32,138 nt of DNA from Bacillota bacterium. Lineage in GTDB: Bacteria; Bacillota; Clostridia; Peptostreptococcales; Anaerovoracaceae. Under the pieces are notes generated by a model, which ran no database searches, was not told where the DNA came from, and saw only the letters and a program-made list of their open reading frames with translations. Location: NCBI GenBank assembly GCA_030526325.1, contig JAUNCY010000004.1, positions 1-32,138 of the forward strand. The letters run 5' to 3'. Below, piece after piece: positions 7,801 through 14,530 of the stretch (positions are counted from its first letter, which is position 1; each line of letters opens with the position of its first letter). The translations under genes were made by a program, and so were the position numbers.

Positions 7801-8656
7801 TTTCGCCCTGTTTAACAGAGCTGTCAATAGAACCTCTGTATACCTTAATATTTCCATGATTTTCAGAATTTGTAATGCTGCATGTTCTATCGTTCTGCTT
7901 TGCATTGATAAAGCCTGCTATACCCGCAACACCACAATAGTTAACAGAATTAACATCTATATTACCGTAGTTGACGCAATAATCAAAATCACCCCATGCA
8001 TATCCTGCAAAACCACCTGCATAATTTGAAGCGCCTTCAACTGCACGGTTCACTGTAATATCTGCATAGTTTGTACAATTTATAATGCTGTTTCTTTCAT
8101 TATTGCTGTTGTTGCCGCCGTAAATTGAACCAACATATAATATTGCTTTGCCGCTTGAAGTAACTGAAATGGAAGACCCCTCTGCAATTGTCAGATTTTT
8201 AATTGTTGCAGAGCTGATATCCTTAAAAAGGCCTATTTGTACAGAACCTGATTCTGTACCATCCGTAACATTTATACTATATTTGATTGAATTACCGTTA
8301 CCGTCAAAAGTACCTTTAAACAAGCCGGCACCGGAAAATGTTGATTCATCACTTAAATCAATGTCATTTGCCAATTTAAAATAACCGCTCTGAAGTGAAC
8401 TGAATCCATCTTTAAAGTTCTCATCTATTCCAAATATCTGATATGCTTCTGCCACTTCTGAAGGAGCAGCATCATTTGAAGCCGGCATACCGCTGTTTAG
8501 AATTTCTGAAAGGGCCATAAACTGTTCTGACGTAGATATAATATATGGATTATCCTCTTCGCCCGTTCCCGTCAAATCTTCAGCAAATGCAGAAGGTATA
8601 ATGGTAAATATCATTGCTAATGTCAGAAAAAATGTCCAAATTTTCTTTAACTTCAT
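4319..8656 (-). CDS. large secreted GLUG/MBG-repeat surface protein with copper-amine-oxidase-N-like C-terminus
   Basis: 1445 residues, probable adhesin. Signal peptide 1-25 (cleavage near SAFA/E), then DNPYIISTSEQFMALSE, a typical opening of GLUG-repeat surface proteins. Two parallel blocks follow (about 27-410 and 450-870), each listing Asn/Gly-rich strands such as GGFAGYAWG, VGGIAGYDPHG and GGISGNMDGYC with N-Y-G-N/NHGN turns, as in beta-helix repeats. Beta-sandwich repeats follow from about 960, then an MBG_2-like domain about 1130-1215 (YTVSGLKGTDEL, GNYDIHYKNGVLNV). After a Ser/Ala/Glu linker comes the same ZU5-like plus copper-amine-oxidase-N-like end as in the LRR neighbour. There is no sortase motif. 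The promoter and riboswitch lie about 210-390 bp upstream. The start is supported by AGAGGG before ATG. Confidence 0.88.
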   Translation of the reverse strand: MKLKKIWTFFLTLAMIFTIIPSAFAEDLTGTGEEDNPYIISTSEQFMALSEILNSGMPASNDAAPSEVAEAYQIFGIDENFKDGFSSLQSGYFKLANDIDLSDESTFSGAGLFKGTFDGNGNSIKYSINVTDGTESGSVQIGLFKDISSATIKNLTIAEGSSISVTSSGKAILYVGSIYGGNNSNNERNSIINCTNYADITVNRAVEGASNYAGGFAGYAWGDFDYCVNYGNIDVNSVNYCGVAGIAGFINAKQNDRTCSITNSENHGNIKVYRGSIDSSVKQGEIRIAGLTAWSYYDFTIENCKNYGSIEAEGLDLTAFAPFSAGSNLVKKDLANYGSIICNDKPLPLATFEENKDNNVLFYIKLKGQPGEKVIYSKDPENPIVLDENGEGWLNPNIQFIGSSNYNGTYYVTFENSGTSLYLGHVKDTSGVVYGLKNQIDADDEFDHVVNLQNHTFNIDSLEKLLLLQNALSADVKTDDTAKNAVTEFVADSYISKNYYSIESQQLLLANSKFVFTDDIEINNDSGFKGIGTEKVPFRGCIDMDGHTVTFNDVIVNANGGKLYYGLIGVLDKNTYGAAAGVFNGIIDGSVTVKNAGANSAIGTYVAFTNATYTPCGGNNVNKANVTVITDLNANGNVYVGGVFGYFRCMVTGWWENNGDVTVHAAENAKAYVGGIAGYDPHGTRGNYRINRGNVLVDSNVAGAAANNADWYVGGISGNMDGYCIDDQIINYGNVSAINSLPGNTQHKICVGGFMGWTQQYAYGSRNCFSTGTITAKNENSSCNADVYAGGAYGYHNYFLNLNDTFVVGNVIAENANTSKVNSAGGFAGRAGYSVEGYTLQSVYWYKDDANILDSLGETNNNNPNINPGNIGIIAPVTDVNMNYTDVIKLIQGNNLMSNGLIKWEIDGDCIKIDNNDNLTAVGVGESSVKGYIRKEMTYGNKTFTFEYPIFDTTVSISKKTLTGNDVAVYGSNDKYSSETDADNAIEDIDICFEGNKTVTGRSMLEYGTDYTITNDKTNHKFLVTFTGNYTGEIEVSYEVDEEVPEVLVKNYVDIYDSEYHSASITSSEGVTIKYGESYDNVTLEELPVYKNAGTHEIYYSASKGSKTVTGKALVTIYPAELVIAADNKSAYIGNEMPELTYTVSGLKGTDELTTLPELSCAADMNQIGEYSIIVSGAAQESGNYDIHYKNGVLNVSKKRPSNSGGSSSEDTTKPAEGTLESKDDTASAAASGSEADKGAAAAAKADLAVDLVNTKGTAVSGKDFTEPAVLTIPVDTKNVDDVNNLTIAKFNPETGKLEIVGGSYDAEEKAVKGYITEEGDYYAVEKDNLTTITLQIGSNEAVVNNAKKELDSAPIISQDRTMVPVRFIAEAFGAKVDWDGSTRTVTIELEGNVMTMVIGQRLEGFDAAPVISNDRTMVPIRYISEKFGANVIWVPSTYTVSVAK

Positions 8657-8742
8657 ATTTTTCCCTCTTTCTTTTTTATTTTATATTGTGGTAAATTCAA
8701 AAAGATTCTCAGCCCGTTTAAATTTTCTGCATAATATTATCC

Positions 8743-8808
8743 TTATGTGTCCCGACCGAACATCAGTTCTTTCTTGTACAGCATTTTTTCATATGTTATG
8801 CATATCAT
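8743..8808 (-). other. possible relic small ORF after a strong ribosome site
   Basis: Between the riboswitch terminator and the GLUG-gene start there are about 200 bp. They contain GAGGAGG followed at once by ATG codons. One frame gives 21 codons (8808 to 8743), but its ATG abuts the Shine-Dalgarno. The best-spaced ATG (8803) gives only four codons, whose stop overlaps an ATG of a nine-codon frame starting MKKCC. This looks like the broken start of a former gene rather than a working one; a short leader ORF is the alternative. Confidence 0.3.
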
Positions 8809-8857
8809 CCTCCTCTAGTAAAACATTCCTGTTCTTACTTTACATTTCAAGGCAAAT

Positions 8858-8888
8858 AAAAAAGCTTTGCTCATATAACGCAAAGCCT
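8858..8888 (-). terminator. riboswitch expression-platform terminator, copy B
   Basis: Same GCTTTGC/GCAAAGC stem as copy A followed by TTTTTTATTT on the minus strand. Here the gene start is about 200 bp further downstream instead of about 40. Confidence 0.75.
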
Positions 8889-8910
8889 GTCAGAAACAAA
8901 ACAGTTGTCA

Positions 8911-8992
8911 AATTGCAGCTGGCTGCCATCCCGAAAACAGTAAGGCCCTTTAGCTTTGCGCCACCGGCTTTCGCCGGGTTTGCCAAATATAT
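8911..8992 (-). promoter_or_regulatory. cyclic-di-GMP-I (GEMM-I) riboswitch aptamer, copy B
   Basis: Identical to copy A across the conserved core (GGCAAACC, GAAA-capped stem, GCGCAAAGCTAAAGGGCC, ATGGCAGCCAGCTGC). It is in the leader of the 1445-residue surface-protein gene, so both surface proteins should answer to the same second messenger. Confidence 0.92.
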
Positions 8993-9015
8993 AATTTTAT
9001 TTAATCACTGAAAAT

Positions 9016-9043
9016 ATGCTACCATATATTACCTCATTGTCAA
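9016..9043 (-). promoter_or_regulatory. promoter of the riboswitch transcript, copy B
   Basis: Minus strand TTGACA (9038-9043), 16-bp spacer, extended -10 TGGTAGCAT (hexamer 9016-9021); identical to copy A. Confidence 0.8.
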
Positions 9044-9067
9044 CAGATTCACTGCATTTTCCTTAAA

Positions 9068-9110
9068 AAAATATGTCTTTTTTGTATGTGATACAAAAAA
9101 GACATATTTT
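9068..9110 (-). terminator. long perfect hairpin upstream of riboswitch promoter, copy B
   Basis: 19-bp perfect stem, 5-nt loop, T-run on the minus strand. It differs from copy A at a paired position in both arms, so pairing is preserved. Confidence 0.7.
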
Positions 9111-9147
9111 GACCGTCTGTCCGGCAGAACAAACCTTCCTGCTGATA

Positions 9148-9187
9148 TAAAAAGCGTTCGGCCGGCAGCAAAATCTGCTTACCGGCC
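9148..9187 (-). terminator. terminator after rmuC
   Basis: Minus strand GGCCGG (9182-9187) pairs with CCGGCC (9160-9165); an inner AGCA/TGCT stem closes the loop, and five T follow at 9149-9153. It ends the transporter-thpR-rmuC run. Confidence 0.65.
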
Positions 9188-9232
9188 TACTCTGTTGTTT
9201 CTATTCACATTCCAAAATGCTTAAAATACCTT

Positions 9233-10639
9233 TCAGTTCTCTCCCTTCTCAAGTTCGAGAACTTCTCCCGCTTCGCTGTCGCTCAGCATTGTCACATCCT
9301 TGAGCTTTCTTCTCATCTGCCTTGTTCTTGTTCCCACCAGCTTTTCCAGCTCATCATTTGCCTGATTTATGCGGTTCTGAGCTGTTTCCAGGGCACCTGC
9401 GAATTTTTCGAACTCGGTTTTGACTGCTCCCAGAACCTGCCACACCTCGCCGCTTCGCTTCTGTATGGCAAATGTTCTGAATCCCATCTGCAGACTGTTC
9501 AGAAGAGCCGCCATAGTACTCGGCCCTGCAATATTAACGTGATAATCTCTCTGCAGGATTTCCACCAGTCCCTGATTTACCGCCTCTGCATACAGTCCTT
9601 CAAAAGGCAGAAACATTACAGCGAATTCAGTAGTATTCGGCGGATCTATATATTTGTCTCTGATATCTTTTGCCTCAGCCTTTATTGTATTAAACAGCAG
9701 CTTTCTTCTTTCGTGAATCTGCTCAGGAGTTCCGTTCTCATAAGCATCGCAAAGAGCACCATAGGTTTCCCCCGGAAATTTCGAATCCACAGGCAGATAT
9801 ATGAAGCTGCCGTCCTCCGAAGGAAGCTTAACCGCGTATTCCACATATTTTCCGCTGCCTTTTCTTGTAACAACATTTTTCTCGTACTGATTCGGAGAAA
9901 GGATTTCCTCAAGGATTGCTCCCAGCTGAATTTCTCCCATTATTCCCCTGGTTTTAACGTTGCTCATAACCTTTTTCAGGTCGCCCACGCCCTGAGCCAG
10001 AGTCTGCATTTCGCCCAGACCCTTATATACCTGCTCAAGCCTGTCGTTTACCAGTTTGAAGGATTCCGTCATTCTTTCGTTAAGGGTTTTTTCAAGCTTC
10101 TCATCCACAACCTGTCTCATGCTGTCAAGACGCTTGTTATTGTCCTCCTGAATATTCCTCAGTTTCCCTTCTACCTCGCTTCTGACACTGTCCAGCCGGC
10201 TTTCCATAGTAACCTTCATTCCTTCCAGCTTCTGAGATGTCTCGAGGGAAGATGTCTTGATTCGTTCCTCAAACCTGCCCAGCTGTGAATTGAGGGAGTC
10301 AGCTGACTTATTAAGATTTTCATTTACCCGGAGATTCATATCCTCCAGCTGCTGCCTCTGGTAATCGCCTGCGCTCTTCATACTTCCGGCTATTACCTCC
10401 CCCAGCGTCCCTACGGACTCTCTTACGCTGCGATTCACAGCTTCCCTGAGCATTTCCTGCTCTGTCCTGAATTCGGACTTGAGGGCTGAAAGCTCTTTCT
10501 GAATCTCGTTTATTTTTTCATCAGTCTCCCGCTCCGACTTTCCGGAGCCTTTTTTTCCTGCAGCAATTATACAGGCGGCGGCTGCCAGAATCAGTGCCGC
10601 AATATTAAATACCGGTATTACAATTTCTAAAATATCCAT
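9233..10639 (-). CDS. rmuC: DNA recombination protein RmuC
   Basis: 468 residues, typical for RmuC, a membrane-anchored coiled-coil protein with a nuclease-like fold that limits inversion at short inverted repeats in E. coli. Residues about 8-28 form one transmembrane segment, 40-215 a long charged coiled coil (KSADSLNSQLGRFEERIK and similar), and 225-430 the RmuC domain with the diagnostic VKTRGIMGEIQLGAILEEIL, YLPVDSKFP and GPSTMAALLNSLQMGF. It starts 14 bp after the phosphodiesterase gene and is probably co-transcribed with it. The start has a GGGGGATTT Shine-Dalgarno. Family assignment is secure; its role in Gram-positives is poorly known. Confidence 0.95.
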   Translation of the reverse strand: MDILEIVIPVFNIAALILAAAACIIAAGKKGSGKSERETDEKINEIQKELSALKSEFRTEQEMLREAVNRSVRESVGTLGEVIAGSMKSAGDYQRQQLEDMNLRVNENLNKSADSLNSQLGRFEERIKTSSLETSQKLEGMKVTMESRLDSVRSEVEGKLRNIQEDNNKRLDSMRQVVDEKLEKTLNERMTESFKLVNDRLEQVYKGLGEMQTLAQGVGDLKKVMSNVKTRGIMGEIQLGAILEEILSPNQYEKNVVTRKGSGKYVEYAVKLPSEDGSFIYLPVDSKFPGETYGALCDAYENGTPEQIHERRKLLFNTIKAEAKDIRDKYIDPPNTTEFAVMFLPFEGLYAEAVNQGLVEILQRDYHVNIAGPSTMAALLNSLQMGFRTFAIQKRSGEVWQVLGAVKTEFEKFAGALETAQNRINQANDELEKLVGTRTRQMRRKLKDVTMLSDSEAGEVLELEKGEN

Positions 10640-10653
10640 ATAAAATCCCCCTG

Positions 10654-11202
10654 CTATTTATACCAGAGCGGTTTTTCATACAGCGAAGTGTAAGTCAGCT
10701 TGCCGTTTATTCTCTCAGAATGCATCAGGCTTATCTGACCCACCGGAACCTTTATCGGATTCTGCTCCAGACTTCTGCTGCCGAAAACCTTCCCTCCTCC
10801 CTCAATCACAACCTCTCTTCCGAGAGTAAGATGAGGTTTGTACTGTCGTTTCTCTATCTTAAATCCTGACGCCCGCAGCCTCTCCGAAAGCTGCCTTTGC
10901 AGGCTCATCAGACCGTTGTTCCTGCCGCAGCCCAGCCACCACAGGTCACCTCCGGAATCTCTTTTAAAACAGCCCAGTTTTCCGAATTCCAGTTCAAACG
11001 GTTCCTCTTCTGTTTCTTCCATAATATTTTCAATTTCTCTGACCCGGCTTCCGGATACTTCTCCCAAAAACACCAGAGTCAGATGAAGATTTTCATCTCT
11101 CGTAAAATTTCCCGATGAAGAACTGTTTCTCAGTTCCTCTCTTACCTCCGCAATTTGCGCCTTAATATCCTCATCAAAGTTTATCGCAATGAACAATCTC
11201 AT
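10654..11202 (-). CDS. thpR: RNA 2',3'-cyclic phosphodiesterase (ThpR/LigT family)
   Basis: 182 residues, the usual size of the 2H phosphoesterase ThpR, which opens 2',3'-cyclic phosphates on RNA ends. Both catalytic HxTx motifs are present: H40-L-T42 in NLHLTLVFLG and H124-L-T126 in KPHLTLGR. The N-terminus MRLFIAINFDEDI is typical of the family. The start at 11202 has GGGAGGAAG upstream and lies 29 bp inside the transporter gene, so translation is probably coupled. The link to rmuC downstream suggests co-expression, not necessarily a shared pathway. Confidence 0.93.
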   Translation of the reverse strand: MRLFIAINFDEDIKAQIAEVREELRNSSSSGNFTRDENLHLTLVFLGEVSGSRVREIENIMEETEEEPFELEFGKLGCFKRDSGGDLWWLGCGRNNGLMSLQRQLSERLRASGFKIEKRQYKPHLTLGREVVIEGGGKVFGSRSLEQNPIKVPVGQISLMHSERINGKLTYTSLYEKPLWYK

Positions 11203-12112
11203 CAGGCTTCCTCCCGTATTTCTGACAAATTATTACTCCCGCAACTATTATCACAGCTGTCAGCAGCTTCACCGGTTCAAGTTCTTCCCCAATCATAATC
11301 ACAGACGCTCCCATCGAGAAAAACGGCATCAGATTTACAAACACCGAAGTTCTGGCAGAACCGATTTTCTTGATAGCTAAGAACTGTATACAGTATGCCC
11401 CCACCGAAGCAAATGCGGCCAGACAGATCAGCGCAATCCATGAAGACGCCGGCACCTGCCCAATCCATTCCCATGGCTTCTCAGCAACAGCCAGAGGCAG
11501 GGAAAATATCATACAAGTTACAAAATTCCAGAAGGTCAGCACCAGTGCATTAAAATCCGCGCATCTGCACTGACAGTATACATTATATACCGCCCATACT
11601 CCTGTCCCCGCAAGCATAAGCAGGTCCCCCGAGTTCAGATTCATTCCCGAAAGAAGATTAAGATTGCCTCCGCAGATAGTAAGCACCGCTCCCATAAGGG
11701 ATATCAGAACGCCCAGAGCCATCTTCCTGTTTATATACTGACGGGCAAAAATTACTCCGATTATTATCGTCATGACCGGATTAAGCGCGCCTATTATGGA
11801 TGAATTAATTGCGGTAGTTCTCTCCAGCGACATAAAGAACAGAATCTGATACATAAAAATTCCGAGAAAACCAGAAACCGCTGCCGGTACCAGCCTGCCT
11901 ATACGATCCTTTTTTAAATCCGAGAGACAGGGTCTTTCCTCTGCCGGCACCACCTGAATTATTATTCTCAGAATAACTGCCGCAATAAGAAATCTGAAGA
12001 AAATAAAGCTGTCTCTGGGCATATAGTCCACCACCATCTTGGTCAGAGGGTAGGAACAGCCCCAGAACATATTACCGAGAACAAGAAGTGCGTATATATA
12101 TCTGTTTTTCAC
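11174..12112 (-). CDS. EamA-family (DMT superfamily) transporter
   Basis: 312 residues with about ten hydrophobic segments in two homologous halves, the layout of EamA-type drug/metabolite exporters. The first half opens with LLVLGNMFWGCSYPLTKMVVDYMPRD-like sequence and holds the RFLIAAVILR region; the second half begins near NSGDLLMLAGTGVWAVYNVY. Substrate cannot be told from sequence. It starts at GTG (12112) with AGGAG nine bases upstream; a TATAAT at 12154-12159 lies about 40 bp upstream with only a weak -35. First gene of the run leading into thpR and rmuC. Confidence 0.9.
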   Translation of the reverse strand: MKNRYIYALLVLGNMFWGCSYPLTKMVVDYMPRDSFIFFRFLIAAVILRIIIQVVPAEERPCLSDLKKDRIGRLVPAAVSGFLGIFMYQILFFMSLERTTAINSSIIGALNPVMTIIIGVIFARQYINRKMALGVLISLMGAVLTICGGNLNLLSGMNLNSGDLLMLAGTGVWAVYNVYCQCRCADFNALVLTFWNFVTCMIFSLPLAVAEKPWEWIGQVPASSWIALICLAAFASVGAYCIQFLAIKKIGSARTSVFVNLMPFFSMGASVIMIGEELEPVKLLTAVIIVAGVIICQKYGRKPDEIVHCDKL

Positions 12113-12153
12113 TGATTTTTCTCCTTTGAACGTGATAATCCGAAATTTCTTCC

Positions 12154-12159
12154 ATTATA
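12154..12159 (-). promoter_or_regulatory. probable -10 element of the transporter operon
   Basis: Perfect TATAAT on the minus strand upstream of the GTG start. The region 17-18 bp further upstream (TTCCGT) is a poor -35, so this is a tentative promoter. Confidence 0.4.
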
Positions 12160-12230
12160 TCATGTTTACCTCAAAAAACGGAACATAAAAACCCCCGTCA
12201 GATGAACAATATTGACTGAAACATCTCACC

Positions 12231-12282
12231 AAAAAACAGAACAGGAGTTCTGACCGCCTTTGAGCACATCAGCTCTCCTGTT
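12231..12282 (-). terminator. terminator after the UPF0251 gene
   Basis: Minus strand AACAGGAG (12275-12282) pairs with CTCCTGTT (12240-12247) around a larger inner loop that can itself fold (CTGA/TCAG). TGTTTTTT follows. Confidence 0.6.
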
Positions 12283-12319
12283 TAATCTCTTAGTATTTTT
12301 TCGAGAAAAAATATATTAT

Positions 12320-12679
12320 CTACTTCATGCCCCGGTTCTCCATCTTAAGCCTGCAGCATTTTCCCCCGCTGCACTCTTTTCTGGTACCGTCGCACAGTTC
12401 AATATTTCCGCCGCATATTACCAGATTCTTGCCGTGAACCAGTACATCCGCCAGTTTGTACCTCGCAGTATTGTAAATCCCCTGAATTGTGGTTCTTGCC
12501 ACATTCATCTTTAATGCACATTCCTCCTGGGTATAGCCCTCCAAGTCGATAAGGCGTATTGTTTCATACTCATCAACTGACATATTCACATACTCCTCGT
12601 TTTCATGAATCTCCAGAGGACCGAATTTATCGTTTTCCGGAAGCACACAAATCTTTCTCCATTTTCTTGGTCTGGACAT
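12320..12679 (-). CDS. UPF0251 / DUF134 helix-turn-helix protein
   Basis: 119 residues. The opening [16 protein letters not shown] and the segment [26 protein letters not shown] are the hallmarks of DUF134 (UPF0251). The centre (about 55-80) forms a sigma-factor-like helix-turn-helix ([24 protein letters not shown]). The C-terminal third holds five clustered Cys ([21 protein letters not shown]), which could bind a metal or iron-sulfur cluster; this is inference. Single gene with its own promoter and terminator. Targets are unknown. Confidence 0.9.
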   Translation of the reverse strand: MSRPRKWRKICVLPENDKFGPLEIHENEEYVNMSVDEYETIRLIDLEGYTQEECALKMNVARTTIQGIYNTARYKLADVLVHGKNLVICGGNIELCDGTRKECSGGKCCRLKMENRGMK

Positions 12680-12728
12680 ACCCTTTACACCCCTTCATAA
12701 ATTACAGCCTGTCTGAAAGCCTTTCCTT

Positions 12729-12757
12729 ATTCTATACATACAGACACGTCATGTCAA
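12729..12757 (-). promoter_or_regulatory. promoter of the UPF0251 gene
   Basis: Minus strand TTGACA (12752-12757), 17-bp spacer, TAGAAT (12729-12734). The -35 and spacer contain the imperfect palindrome GACATGACGTGTC, a possible operator. Confidence 0.7.
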
Positions 12758-12769
12758 AGAGAAATAAAT

Positions 12770-14530
12770 CTAATTTTCCTGTTTTGCCGGTGTTTTATTG
12801 GCTTTTTCCTTTGATATCTTCTCCAGTTCCTCTTTTTCCAATACTGTGTATGCTACTTTCCCCACCAGGGTCTGAGGCAGTGAATCCCTGTATTCGAATT
12901 CATAAGGCATTGCATATCTGGCAATGTTCTTCTCGCAGTGCTTCTTAATGTCCGCTCTGACCTTGGCTGTTTCCTTTACGCCGGGCTTAAGAACGATAAA
13001 AGCTTTAACCTTTTGAATCTTATAAGGATCGGGAACACCGATGCAGGTTGACATAAGCACCATAGGATGGTTGTCTATAATATTCTCGAGCTGAGATGGA
13101 TAGATAGAATATCCCGATGAAATTATCATTCTCTTTATTCTCTGTTTGTAATAAACGAAGCCTTCTTCATCCATCATTCCCAGATCTCCGGTATGCACCC
13201 ATACTCTTCCGTCCTCATGGGTTTTAAGAGTATCCGCAGTTTCCTCCGGGTTGTTCATATATCCCTTCATAACAGTCGGGCCGCTTATGCAGATTTCGCC
13301 GTCCTGACCGTAAGGCAACTCCGTGCAGGTTCCCGGCTCAACAATTTTGTAGTATGTATCCGGGAAAGGAATTCCTATGCTGCCTTCCTTGTAAAAGCTC
13401 TTAGGGGTAAGACAGCTTGCAGTAACGCACTCGGTAGTTCCGTAGCCTTCTCTTATCTGCACCGAAGCATTGTGCTCTTTCAGGAAGGTGTCAACCTTCT
13501 TTTTAAGCTCCGAAGACAGTGAATCTCCTCCTGAGAACACACCTTCGAGACAGGACAAATCCAGGTCCTTCATTTTCTTACTTCTTAACAGAGCCTCAAA
13601 CAGAGTCGGAACCCCTGCAATATAGTTCGGTCTGTATTTTTTTAGAATATCTGCGTATGTATCCACACTGAACTGAGGCACAAGAACACAGGTGCAGCCG
13701 TTTGCCAGTCCTGTATGGATTGTAACCCCCAGACCGAATCCGTGGAATATAGGCATAATGGACAGCATAATGTGTCCCGGAATTATGCAGTCTCCCGCAG
13801 CTGCCGTCTGCATAGCCAGAGCATTGAAATTCATGTTTGTCAGAAGAATTCCCTTCGTAGTTCCGCTTGTTCCTCCGCTGTAAAGAATGGATGCAACTTC
13901 ATCGCCTTTTTTGTTGTATCGGTACTCGCCCTTATATTCTCTGCCCTTTGCCATAAAGTCGGTATATCTTATAACACCGGCTTTCTTTGGAATCTTGGCT
14001 ATTTTTCTTCCTTTTGTTATTTTAAACACCTGTTTTTTTACACTTGGAAGGGCTTCTTTTATTGACGCACAGATAACTGTTTTGAGTTTAGGTGTTCTTT
14101 CGCTTATCGCCTCAAATTTGCTGTAGAACATATCCATAGTTATCGCCGCAACGCTGTCTGACCCGTTTATGTAATTCTCTATCTCCCCCTCTGCGGAAAG
14201 AGGATGAACCATATTGGATACAGCCCCCACCATATTCAGAGCATAGAACATGGTCACAGCCTGAGGGGTATTAGGCATGCATATTGTCACAACATCATCT
14301 TTCTTAATGCCTATGGCTTTAAGAGCCTTGGCACAGGTGTTTACATCCTCGATAAACTCCAGATATGTTATATGTCTGCCCATAAAATCATAGGCTTTTT
14401 CATGCAGATAACATCCCTGAACCGCATTTCTTTCAATCAGTTCGAACATTGATATATCCGGATAATCCAGATGCTCCGGTACATTTTTATATGAAGACAG
14501 CCAGGGCGCCTTCGGTGTGTTAGAATTCAT
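12770..14530 (-). CDS. AMP-forming acyl-CoA synthetase / acyl-CoA ligase family
   Basis: 586 residues. ANL-superfamily enzyme: activates a carboxylic acid with ATP to an acyl-adenylate and usually passes it to CoA. Visible motifs: P-loop ILYSGGTSGTTKGILLTN (about 215), GYGTTE (about 355), the VHTGDLG and YKQRIKRMIISSGYSIYP hinge region, and the C-terminal catalytic Lys in LVGKVAY. The overall pattern resembles long-chain fatty acyl-CoA ligases; the exact substrate is open. I place the start at the ATG at 14530, six bases after GGAGG, rather than a TTG two codons earlier. The start overlaps the end of the acyltransferase-like gene by 11 bp, so the two are translationally coupled and probably act in sequence on one acyl substrate. 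Confidence 0.9.
   Translation of the reverse strand: MNSNTPKAPWLSSYKNVPEHLDYPDISMFELIERNAVQGCYLHEKAYDFMGRHITYLEFIEDVNTCAKALKAIGIKKDDVVTICMPNTPQAVTMFYALNMVGAVSNMVHPLSAEGEIENYINGSDSVAAITMDMFYSKFEAISERTPKLKTVICASIKEALPSVKKQVFKITKGRKIAKIPKKAGVIRYTDFMAKGREYKGEYRYNKKGDEVASILYSGGTSGTTKGILLTNMNFNALAMQTAAAGDCIIPGHIMLSIMPIFHGFGLGVTIHTGLANGCTCVLVPQFSVDTYADILKKYRPNYIAGVPTLFEALLRSKKMKDLDLSCLEGVFSGGDSLSSELKKKVDTFLKEHNASVQIREGYGTTECVTASCLTPKSFYKEGSIGIPFPDTYYKIVEPGTCTELPYGQDGEICISGPTVMKGYMNNPEETADTLKTHEDGRVWVHTGDLGMMDEEGFVYYKQRIKRMIISSGYSIYPSQLENIIDNHPMVLMSTCIGVPDPYKIQKVKAFIVLKPGVKETAKVRADIKKHCEKNIARYAMPYEFEYRDSLPQTLVGKVAYTVLEKEELEKISKEKANKTPAKQEN

Larger units (their letters stand above)
8863..9110 (-). repeat. 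247-bp 5' regulatory repeat, copy B
   Basis: Partner of 3967-4214. Together with the 605-bp 3' repeat it frames each surface-protein gene with the same regulatory head and the same C-terminal tail. Confidence 0.9.

Noticed and set aside
9539..10288. 249-codon plus-strand open frame opposite rmuC
   Set aside because: Antisense shadow of a clear RmuC coiled-coil region.
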